From: Bathynomus jamesi
Lineage: Eukaryota; Arthropoda; Malacostraca; Isopoda; Cirolanidae
Direction: 5' to 3'
NCBI GenBank assembly: GCA_023014485.1
Contig: JAJOZX010001870.1
Location: 261,001 to 325,000, forward strand
Length of the DNA: 64,000 nt
Position numbers and translations under genes: made by a program. Position 1 is the stretch's first letter, and each line of letters starts with the position of its first letter. This document shows positions 1 through 9,874 of this stretch, piece by piece. Below the pieces are notes generated by a model that had not been told where the DNA came from, made no database searches, and saw only the letters and a program-made list of their open reading frames with translations.

Positions 1-202
1 AACTAAAGCCTGCTCACTACCGATTATTCTCTTTAGTTCCCGATATAATGTTTCGTCCGTATCAGCTGTTTGATTAGGGGGGCCTATATATAACCGCAAC
101 AAGAAGTTTGAAATCGTTCAATTTAAGTTCTGCTATAGTCGAATCTATCGGTTCTGGAATTGTGTGCTTTACTTCTATAACGTTTGCAGTATTATCTTTG
201 AT
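1..202 (-). mobile_element. CR1 LINE endonuclease fragment
   Basis: This segment is close to the reverse complement of about 51821-52021, the middle of the apurinic endonuclease domain of the CR1 LINE further along the window. The minus-strand reading includes LLVAVIYRPP and is followed by the stretch before the GDFN motif. The match stops near 202, where Polinton integrase sequence begins, so this is a partial LINE copy whose 3' part lies beyond the window edge. It differs from the other copy at only a few bases, so it is relatively young. Confidence 0.9.
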
Positions 203-915
203 TTTGAAACGCGCAGAGTGTGGTGGTGCATCTCTTTTCACCTCTGGATGCGTACCTCTTTCTAAAACTTCGTTAGGCGTTGTGCCGATCGTACGATGGT
301 GTGAGCGGTTGTAGGATGAGGCCAATGAGCTGAGAACGTTTATATATCTGTATGTGTTTTTATATGTAAAATATCGGTGCATGCGCTCCTTTATAGTCCG
401 TTGAACTCTTTCAGCTAAAGAAGCCTTATGTATAGAATTGGTAGTGCAATAGCTGATATTAAACTCTACCAGCATGTTCTGAAAAGGGCGTCCTATATAT
501 TCTTCCCCATATCCGGACAAAAATAGCCAGGAATCCTGTTTTCTTTCAACATCAACGTTTTGGTCGCTTTAGCAACTGTTTCAGGCGATTTATTTTTCAG
601 GGGTGTTAACCACAGGTATCTAGAGAATACATCTATTATGAATAGGATGTAGCGGTAACCGTCGTTATACACTGACTATCTTTGTATGTCTGTTAAATCA
701 GCTTGCCAAATAGAGTCAATCGAGGCAGCTGTTGTCTTGCCCATTTTAAACCTTTTTCGCACCGGTTTATGAAGTGTATAGGCATCCTGTCCCTACAAAA
801 ATCTCTCAACATCTTTTTACCTTACTCCGTAAACACCTCTGTACAATCTATTAATGCCACCATAGGAGGCGGGGTTAGAAATGTCATAATAGTGTTTACT
901 TAATATGTTAGCCAT
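203..915 (-). pseudogene. Polinton/Maverick integrase (broken)
   Basis: Retrovirus-type DDE integrase, which in Polintons inserts the linear element DNA. Reading down from an ATG at 915, the N-terminal zinc-binding-like region (YYDISNP, GGINRLYRGV) is followed by YTLHKPVRKRF, the first catalytic Asp in WQADLTDIQ, and then FIIDVFSRYLWLTPLKNKS. The second Asp lies in PDMGK near 500, and the catalytic Glu in KASLAERVQRTIKERM near 400. Three in-frame stops lie in the N-terminal half, with a frameshift close to the second Asp. The C-terminal chromodomain-side part is lost because the CR1 fragment joins near 203. The gene overlaps the end of the upstream accessory gene by about 15 bp. Family assignment is secure; the gene is not functional as read. 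Confidence 0.9.
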
Positions 916-1619
916 TTGCGTATTTTAGAAGCACGTGGGTAGGGTTGACCGTTTGTTCTCTTCTTTCTCCTCTTCAGAGACACTGCTACTGCTGGGGGCG
1001 ATGGCGTACTCAGTTGTGACACATGCGTGACCTGGTCCAAATCTTTTAACCTATTCAGATTACCTATCAATGTTTTGGGGACATTTATTTGTTGTAGTCT
1101 TCCTTTAATATGCTTTCATCCTGTTGGTGAGGGTCTTTCCCACTTTCCCACCAGATCATGAACAATATCAACGATATTGAGAGGCGGGGCCACCAGCTTG
1201 ACCTCCGTGTGAAGAGAGACCAACACACGAAACAACATAAGGTGAGGTAAGGTAAGGTATTGGAGCCTTGTACCCTTGTTCCTTCAACAATGATCTCGCC
1301 TGTATGTTCACTGTATGATGGGGTCCTCACTCAATAGATTATAAAGACTTAACCCTTTATTCCTCAATGTATGTTGGAGGCTGTTTTTTAGCACATGTTC
1401 GATGTGTTGTGTTCCATTGTTCTTTGGTTGTTCATCGTCAGGTCTGGTGTCGCTATGCTCAGCACTACTGGCGCTGTGCCTAATAACCACGGGGAGCTCT
1501 GTAGGTTGCTTATAATCTTCGTACTCATGAAGAAATTTCTGCAAAGCCTCTTGGTACAAGATCCTTTTCTCATCAGGCGACTTTTCACTGTTTAGTAGGG
1601 CTAGCAACTCGTTTTCCAT
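900..1619 (-). pseudogene. Polinton accessory protein (C1-like), frameshifted
   Basis: The ATG is at 1619. The first about 100 residues read without a break (LLALLNSEKSPDEKRILYQ, HVLKNSLQHTLRNKGL). The rest is recognisable in shifted frames: EHTGEIIVEGTRVQGSN, then NIVDIVHDLVGKWERPSPTG, then INVPKTLIGN, then a basic tail. I recall this order (helical N-terminus, GSN...V.D.V, NPTGW-like, INVP..LIGN) from uncharacterised proteins encoded next to integrase in many Mavericks; the function is unknown. About 90 bp between GSN and NIVD contains a GGTAAGGTA-type repeat and has no counterpart in the family as I remember it, so it may be an insertion. There is also one stop at the position of the usual Trp. 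Confidence 0.72.
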
Positions 1620-1719
1620 TCTTTTAAGCCTACTTTTACGGGGCTCTAGAACCGTGTCTGGAGTCTTAAACTTTGTAATGAAGCATACACCTCGTGCAGA
1701 ATCACAACCACCTTCTTCA

Positions 1720-1908
1720 TTATATTAATCTAGCCAGTAAAGGACCCAAAACTGAAAATAAGATGAGCAGGAATGATCCTCCTCTTTGTGCAATAATTCG
1801 CTTTTTCTTACCCACAGTTTGACTTTTATAAGTCAGCGATCGTATTATGTTCTTGTAACGACGTAAGCGAGTCTTCTGAGAGGGTTTCATTGGTACATTA
1901 CATTTCAC
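1720..1908 (-). pseudogene. Small basic/hydrophobic Polinton protein, C-terminal part
   Basis: About 62 residues. A basic stretch (KPSQKTRLRRYKNIIRSL, then KKKRI) is followed by a Gly-rich hydrophobic tail, QRGGSFLLILFSVLGPLLA. Polintons encode a short protein of this layout between the ATPase and other virion genes. It resembles small hydrophobic virion-associated proteins, but its role is not established. The reading opens with a GTG and lies directly after the ATPase stop. The usual N-terminal half (a Cys-containing helical part) is missing, so this is a truncated copy. The family is recognised by overall layout, not by a defined catalytic motif. Confidence 0.6.
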
Positions 1909-1917
1909 GGGTGAAGG

Positions 1918-2460
1918 TCACAAAGCAAATATCCATAACGCTGGTTTGTGTACTCTATAAACCTCCAAAAACTCCTTACGCTGGTTCGAGAACATTTGAT
2001 TGGTTAATACCGCAATTTGTGACACATCTCTACGTTGCGCGAATAAGACTAGATATTGTGTATTTAGCGACACATCGCGCATGTATCTATTTTTGAAAAA
2101 TAGATTCTGGTTGATGAAGAACACGCTTATGTTAAGATGGTGGGAGAACACTGTAAGTGTCTCGGCAAAAGTTTTATCTATCTCCAACATGAGATCGTCA
2201 ATTACAATGACTGTATGTTCATTTCCCTTTAACGAATTAACGTCATAGACCCCCTTCTGGAACAAAATATCCGCTTGGTATTCGTTGAACACTGATTGAT
2301 ACGTCGAATAGCACCATATAACTTTATGTACAAATTTTGAGAACATCTCCCCCTTTTCTTTAATGATTTTAAGCATAAACACAGTTTTACTACATCCTCT
2401 AGGTCCAGATATAATACATGTGGATGGGCTCGTGAACCTGAATTTTTCTACAGAATCCAT
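1918..2460 (-). CDS. Polinton packaging ATPase (A32/FtsK-HerA type)
   Basis: Open reading of about 180 residues from the ATG at 2460. The frame extends a few codons further only with a GTG. The Walker A loop is GPRGCSKT (usually GxxGxGKT, so one Gly is replaced by Ser) near residue 20. Walker B is HTVIVIDDLM near residue 90, and the sensor/Gln motif is FFINQNLFFKN. In this family the enzyme pumps element DNA into capsids, which is why Polintons are thought able to form virions. It is the only minus-strand gene of the Polinton without a stop or frameshift. It lies almost head-to-head with the polymerase, so the interval around 2460-2550 probably holds a divergent promoter. The Ser in the P-loop may reduce activity. 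Confidence 0.9.
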   Translation of the reverse strand: MDSVEKFRFTSPSTCIISGPRGCSKTVFMLKIIKEKGEMFSKFVHKVIWCYSTYQSVFNEYQADILFQKGVYDVNSLKGNEHTVIVIDDLMLEIDKTFAETLTVFSHHLNISVFFINQNLFFKNRYMRDVSLNTQYLVLFAQRRDVSQIAVLTNQMFSNQRKEFLEVYRVHKPALWIFAL

Positions 2461-2482
2461 TTCTAACACGTCACACACCTAA

Positions 2483-5400
2483 GTGGACCATTTACAAAAT
2501 ATTACAAATATTGAGTGCTGCTCCTTATATTTTGTTTTCTTCTTCCACAGAACCGTGAATGACAACGACGATGTACACCACCCCATCATCGATATCACGG
2601 ACGACCCCGTTGACCATCCAGCTACAGATTCCTCCCCCACCGACGAGCCCTCACCAGCGATACCTGTAGCACGTGCCAGTTCAAAGCGGAGGCGTGATGA
2701 AGAACCCTCCACGTCAGGTATAAAGCGCGCCAGGATTGACCCGGTTGTTAGAACCCCAGTAATAGATCCGCAGCCATCAACTCCTTACGAAACAACAACC
2801 CCCACAATAGTACCTTCCCCAAATATACCCCCTTATTCATCATCCACAGCGGCTCCCCGTTCTGTTAAGGATGGCATAACATTCGAATTGGTACGCACCG
2901 CAATCCCCACCACGGCCTTGACTAGAAATCGGTATATAGTCAGGGTTGATCCTAGGTCCATGTATAGCAATGGTGTTGAACACGGACTACAGCGCAGAGT
3001 TTAACGTATTGTAGAGTTTGCCCTTCAGAACCGCGACGACCGTGAAGTCAGGACGAGGCTGTCCTTTGGATTTGGGTCAGATGACGGAAATGTAGATGAT
3101 TTTTGGGTGGTAATACCGTTCAGACATTTGGCATCTGAAGATAAAGAGTATATATCAGGTCGTATAATGCAGGCCTCGCAAAGTAGTATAGCCTTCAATA
3201 TGGACAACTTCACGGTAAATATTGACCGTGTATTCCGTGTTGCGGGTCATAGTGCCACACCTTATACTCTTAACTTCAATTCTCAGGCTATTTTTAGACG
3301 GCATATAAACGTCGACCGTGGTTGCGGCTTTATAGCAGTGGTCTTAGCACGTATGTTTGCTGTACTAAATACACGGACCCAAAAAATTTGGTTGCCTACG
3401 GTAGTGGAGCGTGCACGTAAACTAGCTGTAGACTGTAAACTTGAGTTTGACTGTGCTATGGGCCCTGAAGAACTGAGAAGGGTAGAACAGGAAATGAATG
3501 TTCGTAGTTGTGTTTGGACTGGATGATCGTCGTAGAACTGTGTATGTTTTTAAAAGCTGTGTGAGAGATTGTACAAGACCCCTACTTATTTTAGGACTGA
3601 CAGGGACAACTTATCTCCCCATCCGTAATATAAGGGACCTTTACGCGAGTTATGATAAAAGTCGAAAATATGGGCGACATCATGATTTGTGTTAAGGGGT
3701 GTATCGAGTTTGCGGATGATATAGTGAAATATTGTAAAGATTGCTACATGGTATGTGAGCAGTATAAAAGTTCCAAATGTGAAAGCCTTGTAGTTGAAGC
3801 TGAGAAGAGGGATTGTGGTGTGTGTAGACACACATTTTTCAATAATAACGGTTTTGAGCTCCATAAATCAATTGACACGTGCAGGAAAATGAGAATCTGT
3901 GAATGTGGTATGTTTCATATGATGGATAATTGGGGAAAGTTTGAGCACAAATGTGATGAAATTCACTGTTCTACATGCCATGAGAAATATAGGGCGGTTG
4001 GAGTAAAGCATGTATGTTATATGAAAGACGCCAAACCTAAAAAGAGCCCTTGTATAACTGTGTACTACAATATAGAAACATACACGAATGCTGAAACCAA
4101 AGAGGTTATTCTACATTTACTTGTAAGCCAGACTATCTGTGATGAGTGTATGGAGATCGAGTGTGATGAATGTCACAAATGTAGAAAACGGACAAATGTA
4201 TTTTAAACGAATGCTCAAGATAGCCCTGTGAAACTCTTTGTGTCCTATATTGTCAAGTTAGCGGACAAGTTAAAAAAAATGACTGTATATTCTCGCCCAT
4301 AACAGGGCAAAATTTGACACACAGTTCCTTTATAAGGAGTTGCTTGAGCACGAGTCCTCTGAGATATTTACAGGTGATCCCTTGAAAAGAGGCAACAAAC
4401 TAATACAGATGCAAATAAGAGGTAATGTACAGTTTAAAGACACTTTATTATTCACACCTTGTAAATTAACAGAGCTACCCAAGGTGATGGGGGTAGCCAC
4501 TGAAGTTTCAAAAGGATATTTTCATTACACTTTCCTCACTAACGAAACTTTAAATTACGTAGGACTACCTCCACCCAAACATTACTTTAACTATGAATGT
4601 ACGTATGAGCACAGATGAACGTGAAGATTTTGACCGATACTACAACAGTTTTAATGAATGTAAACCTTATAATATAGGTGATGAATGTGAGCGTTATTGC
4701 GTGAATGATGTGCGCGTGCTTAGAGTATATTTTCAGGCCTTTAGAAGGATGTACATATGCCGTTTCAAATGCGATCCGTTGCAAGTCGCAACCACCATCG
4801 CCTCATTATGTTTTACGGTGTTCAAGAATAACTTCATGCCTAAAGACACCTTAGCCATTATCCACAGAAACAACCCCCGCAGTTATGGACACGAGGCTAT
4901 TTACTGGATCATACACCTACAGCAGCAGGCAGGTGTATACATAAAACATGCCCGCAACACGGGTGAAGTACCCATTAAGGTTAATGGTCGTGTTTTTGAG
5001 TTGATGGTCTAAATGAAAACCGTGCAACTGGTGAGAAGATGTGTACTCCATTAACGGTTGCTGGTGGCACGGGTGCTACCGTCCTGAGTGTGGGATCGTA
5101 GGAGATATCCACGGTAGATCGCCAGCCGACAGTCTTGCATGGACCCGCACTCCCGATCAACTTATAGGCTACCAGTTCACTCACAAAGTTTTGTGGGAGC
5201 ATGAGTATGATGCACGGATGGTTGCAGATGGACAGTACCGTGAAGAAATAAACACGATCAAACGTTCAATGGTGCAGGATCCTCTCAAATGCGGTGATAG
5301 CTTGTTCGGAAGGCGTACAAATCCATTCATGCTATACTTTCCGCCTGCGGAGGGTGTGAAGCTCCATTACTACGACTTCTGCTCTTTATACCCTACGTGA

Positions 5401-6493
5401 TGAAGAACAATCCGTATCCTGTAGGCGCACCTGAAAAAATGGTTGGTCCCGCTATACCAACCATCGAGGAGTTTCCGGCCAACTTGAATGAGGGCCTCTT
5501 TGGACTCTCTTTCGTAGATGTGCTCCCCCCTCGCGATTTATGGATGCCGATCTTACTCGTCGTTATAGATCACAAGCTCATGTTTCCCCTGTGCGTGAAG
5601 TGTGCGGAAGAGAACAATGGTGATTGTGACCATACACCCCACCAGCGTAAGATCAGAGGTGTATACACAAGCCCTGAACTGGCCCTAGCCGTTCGCCATG
5701 GGTATAGAATAATGAAGATACCTGAGGTGTGGAGGTTTCAGAAGCTACCCAACCTTTTCACACCATATATAAACGTTTTGCTGAAGGATAAGGTTGAGGT
5801 GTCAGGATATCCGCGAGGGGTTGATACCGAAGATGAAAAAACATTACCGTGACCGTGAAGGTATACAGCTTGATCGTACCCAAATTGTAAAGAACCCTGG
5901 CAAGCGCTTTAGTGCAAAATTGTGCCTAAACCGTCTTTGGGGAAAATTTGCACAGAATACCGGCAAAGGGAACGTTCATTTGGCACAAAGTTATAGTGAA
6001 GTCTGGGATTATGCCAATGCACCCGATCAAGAGGTCATGGAGATTGTGAATGTAGGTAATACTTACATAATAAAGTACAACAATACCGAATTGTCCACAG
6101 ATACCTCACGGGTTACAAACATACCTGTAGCCAGCTTCACAACAGCCTACGCGCGCATCAAACTTTGGGGCCTATTGCGTTCTCTTGGGCGGAGGGTTTT
6201 GTACGCCGATACAGATAGCGTGATATTCACAGCGATGGGGGGTGAATACATGCCCGCTATTGGGGAGTTCCTCGGAGAGCCTACTGACGAGATCAAGGAT
6301 GAGTATGGAGACATCGCATACGCCGACTCGTTTGTGTCAACAGAGCCAAAAACCTATAGGGTACAGTTGAAGATAGGGGATATACGAAGTATATCTTGAA
6401 GGTTAAGGATATCACACTTAACCATGCAAATCGACGGGTCGTTAACTTTGATTCGTTGAAGGAGTTAGTGTGCTTGGAAGATGATGAGGGTGA
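2483..6493 (+). pseudogene. Protein-primed family B DNA polymerase of Polinton, 5' part
   Basis: Replicative polymerase of the element. An acidic/Pro-rich N-terminus (2483-2880, with basic KRRRDE and IKRARI) is followed by an OTU-like region (3240-3520) and a Cys-rich zinc-finger-like block (3760-4030). Exonuclease motifs follow: Exo I YYNIET at 4068 (Asp replaced by Asn), the Exo II region at 4286-4470, and Exo III RYCVNDVRVL at 4696. The polymerase domain has HGCYRPECG, motif A YYDFCSLYP at 5370, motif B AKLCLNRLWGKF at 5920 and motif C YADTDSV at 6200. Breaks: TAA at 3002-3004, and frame changes near 3520, 3690, 4206-4290, 4600, 5020, 5395, 5800 and 6395; the hAT element then enters at 6502. 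There is no in-frame ATG at the start; a splice-acceptor-like tract ends at 2550, so an upstream exon is possible. Confidence 0.92.
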
Positions 6494-6512
6494 CCAGCTA
6501 CCAGTGATGTAG

Positions 6513-6675
6513 GTCTCGAGATCGGTCTCGGTCTCGAGACCGATCTCGAGACCCAATTTGCAGATCTCGATCTCGATCTCGGTCTCCGCTATTTAGATCT
6601 CGGTCTCGATCTCGGTCTCGACAGACGCGGTCTCGGTTTTTCTCCCCGAGACCTTTCGAGACCTCTCGAGACCGT
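6513..6675. repeat. Left subterminal GGTCTCG/GATCTCG repeats of the hAT element
   Basis: Irregular direct and inverted repeats of 6-7 bp units (GGTCTCG, GATCTCG, CTCGAGAC) lie directly inside the left terminus. Similar units fill 7864-8000 at the right end. hAT transposases are known to bind short subterminal repeats, so these are probable transposase sites. Palindromic forms such as GGTCTCGAGACC also occur. Confidence 0.8.
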
Positions 6676-7049
6676 AATGAGAAATACATGTTATTGGCAT
6701 ACTCATGATGGTGGCTTGGTTGAACAGACACAATTCAGAATGTTTATGAAAGTTTGTAAAAGTAAGGGACTCTAGGTATTCACTAATCAGTCACCCTGTT
6801 TTGAGTTGCCACGTTTGTCTTGCGGGAGTGTGTGGGTCTGGATTTTTTTAGGTTAGCGCTACAAAAAATTTGTTCCCCGCGCCCGTCAGATTAATTTTAT
6901 TGAAAATGGAAACACTAAATAGAGAATTATTTATATATTATTTATTTATTTATTTATTTATTATTTATATTTATTCATTATACCGGTATATTTTTTATCA
7001 TTAAAATTCATTATAGATCTCTTTGGGCTCAGTGGATGTTGAATTAATG

Positions 7050-7104
<55 letters not shown>

Positions 7105-7292
7105 GACCTTATGCTAATTGCCATGCCTCTGTTTATAGTACCGATATGTCAATTTATTTTTCATAGAAATGGTGTTGGAAAAATGCTATACAGGAAACTC
7201 AGGCACGGAGAATGAGCAGATACAGAGAGACAGCGCTCATTCTCACAGTAGCGATGACGAAATAAAACAGTCAAACCAAAGTTCCGAGACTA

Positions 7293-7637
7293 ATGGCAAA
7301 ATATCAAAGCTATCGGTCCAAGCAGAAGAACGTTGAAACTGGGAAGATTTTGAACCGCAGGGAACAGTTGCGGCGGTACCTCTTAGAGATCGATGAATCT
7401 CATATTTTAGACAACTGCTCTCCAATAAAGTTTTGGCACCAGAAAAGGGATAAATTCCCATCACTGGCCAATATTACCATGACTGTTTTAACAGTGCCTG
7501 CCTCTAATGCTCCAATTGAGCGTGTATTTAGCCATGGAGGCATAATAATGAGGCCCCACAGAAGTCGAACTTCAGCAGATCTTCTGAGCATGCTGATGTT
7601 CCTTAAGTGTAATGAGCACCTATCATGCTTTAAATAA
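7293..7637 (+). pseudogene. hAT transposase C-terminal dimerisation domain
   Basis: About 110 residues ending at a stop at 7637. The hAT C-terminal (hATC) signature is clear: IKFWHQKRDKFPSLANI, then the conserved block with VPASNAPIERVFSHGG, then MRPHRSRTSADLLSMLMFLKCN. This domain dimerises the transposase and contributes to the active complex. The DDE catalytic core and the BED zinc finger are absent, so this is the last part of the gene left in a deletion derivative. The reading opens with a non-ATG codon and was probably an internal exon. Confidence 0.9.
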
Positions 7638-7863
7638 ATGCACAAGTCAAACTGGGTAGTGGGTACGTTCATTAAACCTTCTGTAACAGATATAAAAGAA
7701 GTAAATAAATAAAAAGTACATATATATATATTCATTTTTTAATTTATAGGTTACACTTTTTGCATTCAACACACTACATCTGAGAAAGTAGTTATTAGTT
7801 TATTAATATACTTAACATAGTCTAATTTCCATAGTAGTGTAAAACAAATTGAAAGGGCATGAG

Positions 7864-8000
7864 CTTGGTCTCGATCTCGGTCTCGAATTTTAAGGGTCTC
7901 GATCTCGGAAGGTAGATCTCGATCTCGAACCTTTGATCTCGGTCTCGATCTTGGTCTCACAGGATCAGGTCTCGGTCTCAGTCTCGGACTTGGTGGTCTC
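7864..8000. repeat. Right subterminal GATCTCG/GGTCTCG repeats of the hAT element
   Basis: This is the counterpart of the left subterminal block, with many copies of GGTCTCG and GATCTCG spaced by a few bases, ending about 10 bp inside the right terminus. Confidence 0.8.
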
Positions 8001-8013
8001 GACTACATCACTG

Positions 8014-8176
8014 CCAGCTACCCCATCTGACTGTAGGCACCCACAATTTTCAGACACAGAAGCTGGGGGGCGTGAAGGAACTTAGAGGTACAAAGGTGTG
8101 CCGTAACACCTATAGGAAACGGTACCAGGTGCCTGGTACCTATGATATCGTGCCCTTTGGATACCATAATCTTTGA
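8014..8176 (+). pseudogene. Polinton DNA polymerase B, C-terminal remnant
   Basis: This is the end of the polymerase gene on the far side of the hAT insertion. The first eight bases are the duplicated target. The reading continues with THNFQTQKLGGVKELRGTK and ends VPGTYDIVPFGYHNL at the stop 8174-8176, matching the Tyr/Phe-rich ending usual for Polinton polymerases. Removing one target copy and the transposon would reconnect the two parts. The polymerase was already part of the genome when the hAT element arrived. Confidence 0.85.
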
Positions 8177-8448
8177 TATGTCTATTGATAACTTATGTAT
8201 TACACGTATTTGTAAATATATATACCTTGAATATTTCGTTTATTAAATAAATCGTGTTTCAACTACCGTTTCACTTTCTCCTTTGCGTGCGTGCGTGTGT
8301 GTACAGTAAAAAGCTAAGCCCCCTACTGTAAGACCGGCAACGTGAGTCATGCCGCAACCTGAGCATGCCTCTATCCATGCGTGCTCAGTCGACCTCTGTA
8401 TACCCTTGCGCTCAGACGTGTATTCTCTCGCGTAGAAGAAAAATAGTA

Positions 8449-9039
8449 ATGGCTACCTTTAATATTGCGTGTTCAACATTTATGAAGTGGTATTCTGCAA
8501 AGTGCATAGATGTGGTGGATAATGAAAAACTCCCTATCCCTCCCTCCTTTGCCTCTTTTAAGGCTGCATTGAACCGTGCGAAGGACCAAGATGTTCAAAT
8601 ACTCTACGAGTATTCTGGCGAGGGCGTTCTAGGCTTTCGTAGCACAGACGATGTATTGAAGTATGTTATAGAGCTAAGCTTTATAAAGGCACACATATAC
8701 CGCGAAGTAGAAGAAGCAACACGTTCAGAAGATAAGCAGCGGTTATGGATGATGAGTCTTGTGGATGAGTGGTGTGACAAGCGGTATTATATCATGTTAC
8801 ACCATACCGACTACTCGTACCCTACAGTTGAAAATGTAAATCTTGTCATCATGGACAATCTTCAGTATTTTTACCACTATATTAATATATATCATGATGA
8901 GGTTTGTAGTGAGATTGTGGCTAATGGACTGTGTGAGTTTTTAACAAACTTTAGAGACGAGTATCGCTTGTTAAACAAAAAGGTCAAATATGAACATATG
9001 TTTCTCTATAATAGCGCGCCGGTTTGTGAAGATGTTTAG
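8449..9039 (+). CDS. Unrecognised Polinton-associated protein X1 (196 aa)
   Basis: The ATG at 8449 follows a stop in a purine-rich leader, and the frame is open to 9039. I do not recognise the protein. It reads as mostly helical, with evenly spaced Leu/Ile/Tyr, clusters such as MKWYSAKC, SLVDEWCDKRYYIM and DNLQYFYHYINIYHDEV, and several Cys, but no signal peptide or membrane segment. It lies about 270 bp after the polymerase stop on the same strand and, unlike the polymerase, has no stop or frameshift. Its position suggests an element-specific accessory or late gene of the Polinton; the alternative is a gene captured from another virus. A longer reading starting upstream of 8449 would need a non-ATG start. 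Confidence 0.6.
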   Translation: MATFNIACSTFMKWYSAKCIDVVDNEKLPIPPSFASFKAALNRAKDQDVQILYEYSGEGVLGFRSTDDVLKYVIELSFIKAHIYREVEEATRSEDKQRLWMMSLVDEWCDKRYYIMLHHTDYSYPTVENVNLVIMDNLQYFYHYINIYHDEVCSEIVANGLCEFLTNFRDEYRLLNKKVKYEHMFLYNSAPVCEDV

Positions 9040-9067
9040 TTTGTGGAAATTCTGTTTGTCCAAGAGT

Positions 9068-9182
9068 GCTCGAACAAGCCTGTACACGCTTTAGCAGTGT
9101 GACGCGTTCTCGTGCCGCCCACCCGTGTACCTCATGGAACATACGAGTTCGAACAAACCCATACACGTTTCATCAGCGTGAC
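9068..9182. repeat. Imperfect 79-bp direct repeat in an intergenic region
   Basis: Two related blocks start TCGAACAA(G/A)CC near 9071 and 9150, both with TACACG and CAG(T/C)GTGAC in register. They fill most of the 270 bp between accessory genes X1 and X2, which holds no supported gene. They may be promoter or enhancer repeats; this is inference from position only. Confidence 0.45.
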
Positions 9183-9310
9183 TCATCCCGCCCCGTCGAG
9201 CCGATCCGGTCACCTGTGTCTCATAGTCATCTCAGAGCTTGAACCGAGTGGACATGCGAATACGATCGAGCTCCCTTTGAGAAGCATTCTCAACGCCTCG
9301 TGTTGAGGAG

Positions 9311-9874
9311 ATGAATAGAGCCTTCATGATAGTTGAGAAGTGGGGAGAGGACCGTTATAAAATACCTGCAGGTATAGGTACAAGAAGAGATCAGATTAGT
9401 GACGCTCCCTCATATGCCGTTGTTTGCACGTTATGTATAAATAACAAACAACCATGCATTGATATACGACTGATGTGGAAGAACGCATCTGATAATAACG
9501 TTCTTGTCCCTACGCGGAACCGTTTCATCCTCGACAGAATGTTTGAAATCGTCGGATTTCGCAAGCTGAAGCCTATATTAGACGCTCATGTTACGAATAT
9601 GATTTATTTTGACACGGTTCTTAAATACGCATACACCGCTTTGCTCGACGGATTTATCGAATGTAGGAATGAACAGGGCGAGAATGGTCTAGAGCTGGAT
9701 GCATATTGAAAAGGCTTAGATTCTTCGAAATATCCTGAACTTTGGTACAAAGCACTTGAGCGGTACAGAGCTGAGCTCGCCTACACTGTTCACCCTGAAG
9801 AGCTGTACCTCTATATAATGAATAGCTGTCGTTACGACTTGAAAGATTATTTCAATTGCAGCTATGCAGAGTGA
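9311..9874 (+). pseudogene. Unrecognised Polinton-associated protein X2, one nonsense codon
   Basis: The ATG is at 9311. The frame is open for about 132 codons, has TGA at 9707-9709, then stays open in the same frame to TGA at 9872-9874, so the ancestral protein was about 187 residues. I do not recognise it. Visible features are EKWGEDRYKIPAGIGTRRDQ, a Cys pair in VVCTLCINNKQPC, FILDRMFEIVGFRKLK, and a Tyr-rich tail in the read-through part (ALERYRAELAY, EELYLYIMNSCRYDL). The clean open frame after the stop suggests either a recent mutation or programmed read-through. The last 11 bp overlap the start of X3, a compact arrangement typical of viral genomes. Confidence 0.55.

Larger units (their letters stand above)
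6502..8013 (+). mobile_element. hAT transposon (1,512 bp) with 8-bp target duplication
   Basis: The element begins CAGTGATGTAG at 6502 and ends CTACATCACTG at 8013, so the 11-bp terminal inverted repeats are perfect. CCAGCTAC is present at 6494-6501 and again at 8014-8021, the 8-bp target duplication typical of hAT. Both ends carry dense repeats of GGTCTCG/GATCTCG (6513-6675 and 7864-8000). Inside are a (TA)n run at about 7052-7100 and a short C-terminal transposase exon. The length is well below an autonomous hAT element, so this is an internally deleted copy. It interrupts the Polinton polymerase. Confidence 0.95.

Noticed and set aside
74..520. 148-codon minus-strand frame as a single gene
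   Set aside because: It is a chimera: integrase C-terminal core plus an antisense-placed CR1 endonuclease fragment joined near 203. Reported as two parts.
9112..9306. 64-codon frame between X1 and X2
   Set aside because: It lies on an imperfect direct repeat, lacks a recognisable domain and has a low-complexity composition.
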